Shown one piece after another: positions 5,911 through 10,387 of a stretch of DNA of 10,387 nucleotides; within the stretch, counting starts at the first letter, position 1, and every line of letters begins with the position of its first letter. The translations under genes were made by a program, and so were the position numbers. This DNA comes from Actinomycetota bacterium (lineage in GTDB: Bacteria; Actinomycetota; Actinomycetes; Streptosporangiales; Streptosporangiaceae), in contig PMST01000129.1 of NCBI GenBank assembly GCA_003168295.1, positions 10,905 to 21,291 of the forward strand. The letters are read 5' to 3'. The notes under the pieces are model-generated. The model was not told the DNA's origin. It searched no databases and saw nothing but the letters and a program-made list of their open reading frames with translations.

Positions 5911-7587
5911 GTGGTGCGGGTATCTGGTCACGGCGGAGCGCTGGCGCTCGCGGCGGCACGCCGCTACGGCGTGTCGGCACTGTTCACGCTGTCCGGCGGG
6001 CACGTGTTCCCGCTCTATGACGCGGCGGTCACGACCGACCCGCCGCTGCGGCTGGTGGACGTCCGACACGAGCAGACCGCGGTCTTCGCCGCCGAGGCGA
6101 CCGCGCGGCTGACCAGGGCACCCGGGCTGGCCGCGGTGACCGCGGGCCCAGGCGTCACCAACTCGGTCAGCGCGGTGACAACCGCGTGGTTCAACGGGGC
6201 ACCGGTCGTGGTGCTCGCGGGACGCGCGCCTGACTACCGCTGGGGCACGGGCAGCCTGCAGGAGATCGACCATCCGCCGCTGCTCGCGCCGGTCACCAAA
6301 CGGGCCTGGACCTGCCACGAGACGGCGAAGGTCGCGGAGTCGGTCGACGAGGCCTTCCGGCTGGCGCTGAGCCCGCACCGCGGGCCGGTGTTCCTCGACA
6401 TCTCGCTGGAGGCGATCTACGGGCAGGCCGAAGCCGATGTCCCGGACGCTTCGGTTCGCAGTGCTCCGGCAGGGGACTTGGCTCCGGATGCCGGGGATGT
6501 CGGCCAGATCGCGGCGTTGCTGCGGGAGGCGCGGCGGCCGGTGCTCATCCTTGGGTCGGACGTCTGGCTGGGCGGCGCGCAAGACGCGGCGCGGCAGGCG
6601 GCCGAGGCACTGCAGCTGCCGGTGATCGCCAACGGGCAGGCCCGCGGGGTGCTGCCCGGCGGACATGACCTGCTGGTGACGCGGGCCAGGTCCTTGGCGC
6701 TGCGGACCGCTGACCTGGTCATCGTGGTGGGCACGCCGCTTGACTTCCGGCTGGGGTACGGCTCGTTCGGCCCCCAAGACGCACCCGCCCGGGTCGTGCA
6801 CGTGGCCGAGGAAGCCGGCGGGATCGCGACCCATGTCGAGCTCGCGGCCTGCGCCGCGGGTGACCTGACCGCCTTCTTCGCCGAACTGACGGCGCAGCTG
6901 GCCGACCATCCGGCGGCCGGGCGCCGGGCGCCGACGGGGGCGGACCCGGACTGGGGACCGCGGCTCGCCGATGCGGTCAGGGCCGCTGACGCGGCCGATG
7001 CTCCGCTGCTGGCCAGCGACGCCTCGCCGGTGCATCCCGCCCGTATCTACGGCGAGCTGCTCAAGGTCCTCGACGACGACGGGGTGGTCATCGGCGACGG
7101 CGGAGATTTCGTCTCGTTCGCGGGCAAGTACCTCGAGCCCGCACGTCCCGGCGGATGGCTCGATCCCGGGCCGTTCGGCTGCCTGGGCACCGGCCTGGGG
7201 TACGCGATCGCGGCCCGGATCGCGCGCCCGGCCGCGCAGGTCGTGCTGCTGCTCGGCGACGGGGCGGCCGGGTTTTCGCTGATGGACGCCGACACGCTGG
7301 TCCGGCATCGGCTGCCGGTCGTCATTATCTGCGGGAACAACGGCGGCTGGGGCCTGGAGAGGCACCCCATGCGCGCCCTGTACGGCTACGACGTGGCGGC
7401 CGACCTGCAGCCGGGGTGCCGGTACGACGAGGTGGTCCGGGCCCTCGGCGGCGCGGGCGAGCTCGTCACCACGGCCGCGGGCATCGGGCCCGCGCTGCAG
7501 CGCGCCTTCGCCGCCAACGCCCCCTACCTGGTCAACGTGGTCACCGATCCGGAGATCGCCTACCCCCGCTCGACCAGCGGCGTCTAG
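5911..7587 (+). CDS. ilvG: IlvG-like thiamine-diphosphate enzyme (acetolactate synthase-like)
   Basis: 558-aa ThDP enzyme of the acetolactate synthase/decarboxylase fold. The N-terminal PYR domain has [11 protein letters not shown] (27-37) and the cofactor-activating glutamate E54 in VRHEQTA, followed by [13 protein letters not shown] central FAD/nucleotide-type domain follows. The C-terminal PP domain carries GDG (449-451) and the paired Asn 476-477 (NNGGWGLE), binding Mg-diphosphate. [16 protein letters not shown] and [11 protein letters not shown] closely resemble mycobacterial IlvG as I recall it. IlvG-type proteins are annotated as acetolactate synthase, but their true substrate is less certain than for IlvB. 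The frame opens at TTG 5818, but those first 31 codons are repeat sequence and contain two TTA codons, so GTG 5911 (or 5914) is preferred. It stands alone, 117 bp after the symporter, flanked by tandem repeats. Confidence 0.85.
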   Translation: MVRVSGHGGALALAAARRYGVSALFTLSGGHVFPLYDAAVTTDPPLRLVDVRHEQTAVFAAEATARLTRAPGLAAVTAGPGVTNSVSAVTTAWFNGAPVVVLAGRAPDYRWGTGSLQEIDHPPLLAPVTKRAWTCHETAKVAESVDEAFRLALSPHRGPVFLDISLEAIYGQAEADVPDASVRSAPAGDLAPDAGDVGQIAALLREARRPVLILGSDVWLGGAQDAARQAAEALQLPVIANGQARGVLPGGHDLLVTRARSLALRTADLVIVVGTPLDFRLGYGSFGPQDAPARVVHVAEEAGGIATHVELAACAAGDLTAFFAELTAQLADHPAAGRRAPTGADPDWGPRLADAVRAADAADAPLLASDASPVHPARIYGELLKVLDDDGVVIGDGGDFVSFAGKYLEPARPGGWLDPGPFGCLGTGLGYAIAARIARPAAQVVLLLGDGAAGFSLMDADTLVRHRLPVVIICGNNGGWGLERHPMRALYGYDVAADLQPGCRYDEVVRALGGAGELVTTAAGIGPALQRAFAANAPYLVNVVTDPEIAYPRSTSGV

Positions 7588-7600
7588 GCCAGCTGCGGCT

Positions 7601-7668
7601 GGTTGCCGCTTGCGGCCGGTTGCCGCTTGCGGCCGGTTGCCGCTTGCGGCCGGTTGCCGCTTGCGGCC
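7601..7668. repeat. 17-bp unit repeated four times exactly
   Basis: Four contiguous identical copies of GGTTGCCGCTTGCGGCC run at 7601-7617, 7618-7634, 7635-7651 and 7652-7668, preceded by a partial copy (CTGCGGCT). Each unit contains the inverted repeat GCCGC-TT-GCGGC. The array begins 13 nt after the stop codon of the ThDP enzyme gene. Since 17 is not a multiple of three, coding use is unlikely. Perfect identity suggests recent expansion by slippage. There are no spacers, so it is not CRISPR. Confidence 0.95.
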
Positions 7669-7905
7669 GACTGGGAGCGCATGGCTGTGACAGCCTGCCC
7701 AGGCTTCCCCAGGCTTCCCGGCAGAGTGCAGCACCCATCGGTTCCTGCGTACCATCCCGGTGGCTGGCGGAGGGACCTGGGTAGCCGACCAGGCTTCGAA
7801 ATGATTATCGTGGGCCGTTACTGTTGTCATGGCATGGGTGATCGTCTACAGCGGCGGGCCGCCGGGCTATTTACAGGGCCATGTAGTTCGATGTATAACC
7901 ACACC

Positions 7906-7974
7906 ATGCAAGCGACGAAGCCGCAGAGCCCGACCAGCAAGCCCCAGTTCCCCGCGGGGCACAGCGGCGGCTGA
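7906..7974 (+). CDS. Possible 22-codon small ORF, leaderless
   Basis: An ATG at 7906 opens a 22-codon frame rich in Lys, Pro, Gln and Ser, ending at TGA 7972-7974. TATAAC (7894-7899) lies 6 nt upstream, a spacing compatible with a leaderless transcript starting at the ATG. There is no Shine-Dalgarno, no clear -35 and no recognised family. The frame may be chance; it is recorded because the -10-like hexamer is unusually good for this GC-rich DNA. Confidence 0.12.
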   Translation: MQATKPQSPTSKPQFPAGHSGG

Positions 7975-8035
7975 CCTGGCGCGCGTCGTCCGCTCAGGCC
8001 CTGGGCGGACGGCGTCGCTCGTCATGATCTGGCCA

Positions 8036-8057
8036 CGTGCCAGGTTCGCGTGGCACG
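8036..8057. repeat. 7-bp inverted repeat upstream of the MFS gene
   Basis: CGTGCCA (8036-8042) and TGGCACG (8051-8057) are perfect inverted copies around the 8-nt GGTTCGCG. No T-run follows, so it is not a standard terminator. Its place, about 110-130 nt before the MFS start, would suit an operator or a 5' leader hairpin. Confidence 0.35.
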
Positions 8058-8163
8058 GGGAGTGAAGTCCGGGCGGGAGCGCGGATCCGGGTAGGATCAC
8101 GCGCTGCCCAGGTGTCCGGCGCCTGGTCAGCATGCCGCGCTGGGTACTAGGTGGCTGCGGCGG

Positions 8164-9513
8164 ATGATCACCCGGCGTGGTATCGGCCGCGGTGCTGACG
8201 GGAGCGCCTCCATCCAGATGACGATGCACGAACCCGCGGAGCAGCCGCCCGGTCGTGCCGTCCTCCGGCACCGGAACTTTGCGCTGCTATGGGCCGGGCA
8301 GACTGTATCTCTGGCCGGCAACGGCATCTTCATGGTGGCCCTGCCGCTGGAAATCCTCCGTCTGACCGGGAATCCGCTGGGCCTGGCGCTGGTGATCAGC
8401 CTCAGGGCTGTCTCGACGGGTATTTTCCTTCTCATCGGTGGCGTGATAGTCGACCGGTTCCCCCGGCGCCTGGTGATGCTCGCATCGGATGCGGCCTGCG
8501 GCGTTTCGGTGTCGGTTATGGCCTTCCTCATCGCCGCCGGGCAAGCGCGCTTGTGGCAGCTGGCCCTGATCGCGGTCATCTTGGGCATCGCCACCGCGTT
8601 CTTCAAGCCGGCCGCGACCGCGATCGTCCCCGACATCTTGCCCGGCGAACTCCTCCACCGGGCCAGCTCGTTGTCGTCGCTGAGCGAGTCGCTGGCGCTG
8701 TTCTTGCTGGGGCCGCTGGCGGGCGGCTTGATCTCGGCGGTCGCGGGAACCGGCTGGGCGTTCGCGATCGACGGCGCCAGCTTCGCCGTGAGCGCCGCCT
8801 GCCTTGCGGCGATGCGCGGGACGCCGAGGACGAAGCCGGTCGGCCCGGGGCTTCTGGCCGGGGTGACGGACGGTCTGCGGTTCTGCTACTCACAACGCTG
8901 GCTCGGGTGCAGCATGGCCGCGTTGGGGATCGCCAACCTGGCCTGCTTCGCGCCGTTCTACGTTCTGGAGGCGCTGCTCGCCAGGAATATCTTCCACGCC
9001 GGACCGGTCGCGCTCGGCGTCTTGTACGCGGCCAGCGGCGGCGGCGGGGCGGCCGCGGCGCTCGCGGCCGGGCGGCTGCGGACCCCGCGCCGACGGGTGC
9101 TCGCTATCTGGATGTCATGGGCGGCCGCGGGTACGTGCGCCGCGCTGGTCGGGCTCGCTCCCTGGCTGTGGCTGTCGGTCGTGTTCGCGGGCCTAACATG
9201 GGGACTGGCGACCTACGGGAACATCGCGTGGTTCCCGCTGCTCCAGCAGGAAACGCCTTCAGACCTGCTGGGACGCGTCTCCTCGGTGGACTGGCTGTTC
9301 TCCTTCGCGGTCACCCCGCTCGGGGTGACCGCCGCCGGGGCGGCGGTCGCGGCCTTCGGCGTGCGGGCCACACTGGTGGCGGGCGGCGTGATCGCCGCGG
9401 CGACTGGGAGCGTTCTTCTGGTACCGGGAGTCACGGATCCGGACAAGCGGGCCGTTCGGGACCGCTGGCCGCCGCGCCCAGCCGTGTCCGGAGCGGGAGA
9501 GACCGGGCCCTAG
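8164..9513 (+). CDS. MFS efflux-type transporter
   Basis: 449-aa membrane protein of the major facilitator superfamily, resembling the MFS_3/EntS-like and macrolide-efflux-like group that exports small molecules by proton antiport. RNFALLWAGQTVSLAGNGIFMVALPLEIL forms the first helix region (about 38-65). Motif A is GGVIVDRFPRR (92-102), in the loop between helices 2 and 3. The N-half segment FFKPAATAIVPDILP and the C-half PLLQQETPSDLLGRVSSVDW are typical of this group. About 12 hydrophobic segments are present, with a polar Arg/Pro-rich tail. ATG 8164 gives the longest frame; ATG 8218 or 8224 (M19, M21) would remove an atypical N-terminus and has GGGAG about 13 nt upstream of 8218, so the true start may be there. 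Substrate is unknown and no regulator sits beside it. Confidence 0.88.
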   Translation: MITRRGIGRGADGSASIQMTMHEPAEQPPGRAVLRHRNFALLWAGQTVSLAGNGIFMVALPLEILRLTGNPLGLALVISLRAVSTGIFLLIGGVIVDRFPRRLVMLASDAACGVSVSVMAFLIAAGQARLWQLALIAVILGIATAFFKPAATAIVPDILPGELLHRASSLSSLSESLALFLLGPLAGGLISAVAGTGWAFAIDGASFAVSAACLAAMRGTPRTKPVGPGLLAGVTDGLRFCYSQRWLGCSMAALGIANLACFAPFYVLEALLARNIFHAGPVALGVLYAASGGGGAAAALAAGRLRTPRRRVLAIWMSWAAAGTCAALVGLAPWLWLSVVFAGLTWGLATYGNIAWFPLLQQETPSDLLGRVSSVDWLFSFAVTPLGVTAAGAAVAAFGVRATLVAGGVIAAATGSVLLVPGVTDPDKRAVRDRWPPRPAVSGAGETGP

Positions 9514-9561
9514 GCCGCCCATCCGGCCAGGACGGGTACGTTCGGCCAGGCTCGGCGAGGC

Positions 9562-9999
9562 TCACGCACCGGCCGCAGTCAGGACCGCGATTGCGCGCTG
9601 GGCCGCCACTCGGACTCTGGGGACCGGATCTCCTCTGAGCCTGATCACGGCATCTAGCCCATCATCGATCCGGTGGCTGGCGATGACTTTGGCGGCCATT
9701 TCGCGCACTCGCCAAGCCTCGTCCGAGGCGGCCAGGACGACGGCAGCGGTCGCCGTCTCGTTCCAGGCGTAGAGCAGCCCCCGACTTGCCCAGACCCGCG
9801 GCCAGTAACCAGCGGTCCCGCCCTCTCGGCCATCCAGCACCTGCTCGGCCGCAGGCCCGCCCAGGACCCTCAGCAACCGCTCATCAACGTTGCGGCCAGT
9901 GAGGACATCGAGGCAGCCAGCGACGACGGCCTCCTCGCCGCGACACTCACACTCACCCCGCACGCTCTCGCGGGGGGTTATGCCCCACAGTCCTGGCAC
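9562..9999 (-). CDS. Conserved actinobacterial HEAT-like repeat protein
   Basis: 145-aa soluble protein on the minus strand. It opens with MPGLWGITPRESVRGECECRG, a conserved N-terminus I associate with a small, uncharacterised actinobacterial family; C17, C19 and C29 are notable. A central YWPRVWASRGLLYAW (65-79) precedes two helical HEAT-like units at about 84-111 (DEAWRVREMAAKVIASH) and 112-143 (DPVPRVRVAAQRAIAVL). Such repeats normally make protein-protein contacts. The start is GTG 9999; no alternative start lies in the first few in-frame codons upstream. It is convergent with the MFS gene, 48 bp apart, and I see no clear terminator between them. No function is established. Confidence 0.82.
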   Translation of the reverse strand: MPGLWGITPRESVRGECECRGEEAVVAGCLDVLTGRNVDERLLRVLGGPAAEQVLDGREGGTAGYWPRVWASRGLLYAWNETATAAVVLAASDEAWRVREMAAKVIASHRIDDGLDAVIRLRGDPVPRVRVAAQRAIAVLTAAGA

Positions 10000-10292
10000 G
10001 CTGCCATTCTCGCATGAGGCCGCGCGGCGAGCGTATCCATGCGGGCGCTGGCCGGTCCTGGTGGGCCACTTCCCGGCAACGGCGGGAGGTCAGATCGGAT
10101 ACGTGGCTTCGATCATGAGACGCCGCGCTGAGCCAGCTGGACGGTGGGGGGATTTAGCCAAGGTGGCTCTTCCGGGCTTGTTGGTGTATGCGCGGTGCGC
10201 GGGCAGTGTACGTCCGGCGTGGGACGTCAGGGAGGCGAGATCCGGTCAGGTGCCGGTGGGCTAGGGTGATAGGAGTTCTGGAGGTGGGCTAG
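10000..10292. other. Divergent intergenic region between the HEAT-like gene and the GNAT gene
   Basis: 293 bp with no credible gene. It should hold both promoters. ACGTCC (10210-10215) and GGACGT (10222-10227) make a perfect 6-bp inverted repeat with a 6-nt spacer. TAGGGT (10262-10267) could be a -10 element for the downstream gene, without a clear -35. A strong ribosome site, GGAGGTGG (about 10280-10287), precedes GTG 10293. Confidence 0.45.
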
Positions 10293-10387
10293 GTGACCGG
10301 CGAAGCATCCTTTGTCCCCGATGACTTCGTCGTGCCGCGTGAGCTTGTCACCGCCGCGTTCCGGCTGGAGCCGCTGGGTCCGGAGCA
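10293..10387 (+). CDS. Probable GNAT N-acetyltransferase, N-terminal fragment (truncated by window edge)
   Basis: Only the first 31 codons are inside the window. The peptide contains FVVPRELVTAAFRLEPLGPE; the pattern F.VP..L.T..FRLEPLGPE is the N-terminus of a GNAT acetyltransferase-like family I recall from actinobacteria. The acetyl-CoA-binding region would lie beyond the edge, so the activity cannot be verified. GTG 10293 is chosen because GGAGGTGG sits 5-6 nt upstream and the previous in-frame GTG (10284) is followed by a stop. The start is well supported, the family moderately so, and the substrate is unknown. Confidence 0.6.
   Translation, partial: MTGEASFVPDDFVVPRELVTAAFRLEPLGPE

Larger units (their letters stand above)
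7588..8163. other. Gene-poor 576-bp region between the ThDP enzyme and the MFS gene
   Basis: No convincing protein gene is seen on either strand. The region begins with the 17-bp tandem repeat. Next come two adjacent CCCAGGCTTC copies, with a third partial copy near 7790. A locally AT-richer patch at about 7865-7900 includes TATAAC, and a 7-bp inverted repeat lies at 8036-8057. The -10-like hexamer TAGGAT (8092-8097), about 70 nt before the MFS start, could belong to that gene's promoter, but no -35 partner is clear. I found no tRNA, no known riboswitch core and no transposon ends. Confidence 0.6.

Noticed and set aside
7601..7668. CRISPR array
   Set aside because: The units are only 17 bp and directly contiguous with no spacers, and no cas gene is near.
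5887..7830. 647-codon open frame on the minus strand
   Set aside because: It is antisense to the ThDP enzyme gene, Arg/Gly/Pro-rich with no motif, and runs through the 17-bp repeat; it is a GC-rich mirror frame.
8030..8060. tRNA fragment or attachment site suggested by GGTTCG in a hairpin loop
   Set aside because: No acceptor, D or anticodon arms can be built around it, and no integrase or duplicated tRNA end is present.
9890..10264. 124-codon plus-strand frame across the HEAT-like gene start and intergenic region
   Set aside because: Low-complexity Arg/Pro/Ser translation without motifs, antisense to a recognisable conserved N-terminus.

Overview
The window comes from a high-GC actinomycete. 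Codon third positions are strongly G/C, GTG starts are common, and TTA codons are absent from the credible coding parts I read closely. Several proteins resemble well-known actinobacterial ones: PdtaS, mycobacterial-type BioF and BioD, DasR, the IlvG-type ThDP enzyme, and a small HEAT-like protein typical of streptomycete-type genomes. Streptomycetales or Streptosporangiales relatives fit best, but the species cannot be named from this sequence. All family calls are from memory of the families; no search or alignment was run.

Layout. Positions 1-911 (minus) hold the N-terminal two thirds of a PdtaS-like sensor histidine kinase, cut by the window edge just after its HHRVKNNLQ phospho-acceptor box. 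Divergent from it, 38 bp away, begins a biotin segment: bioF (950-2122), a DasR-like GntR/HutC regulator (2154-2915) and bioD (2912-3622). The dasR/bioD junction coincides with a perfect 10-bp GC-rich hairpin followed by TTTT, whose loop holds the dasR stop and a possible bioD start. After a 171-bp intergenic region with several short palindromes comes a coupled pair: a DUF3311 small membrane protein (3794-4138) and a sodium:solute symporter of the monocarboxylate (MctP) type (4135-5793).

Next is an IlvG-like thiamine-diphosphate enzyme (5911-7587). It is bracketed by two different tandem arrays of short near-palindromic units: CCTTGAGG-type at 5783-5873 and a 17-bp unit x4 at 7601-7668. A 576-bp gene-poor stretch follows, then an MFS exporter (8164-9513), a convergent HEAT-like protein (9562-9999, minus), and the first 31 codons of a probable GNAT acetyltransferase (10293 to the edge).

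How the genes may work together. BioF and BioD carry out the first and third steps of biotin ring assembly; bioA and bioB are not in the window. The symporter pair plus the ThDP enzyme suggest uptake of a short monocarboxylate such as pyruvate, followed by a ThDP reaction on a 2-keto acid. A DasR-type regulator, a family known for sensing GlcNAc-6-P or related sugar phosphates, sits inside the biotin genes and next to the uptake operon. That could link sugar or carbon status to both, but this is inference. I see no defence system, CRISPR array, transposon, rRNA or tRNA. The unusual material is regulatory and repeat structure rather than a new gene system.
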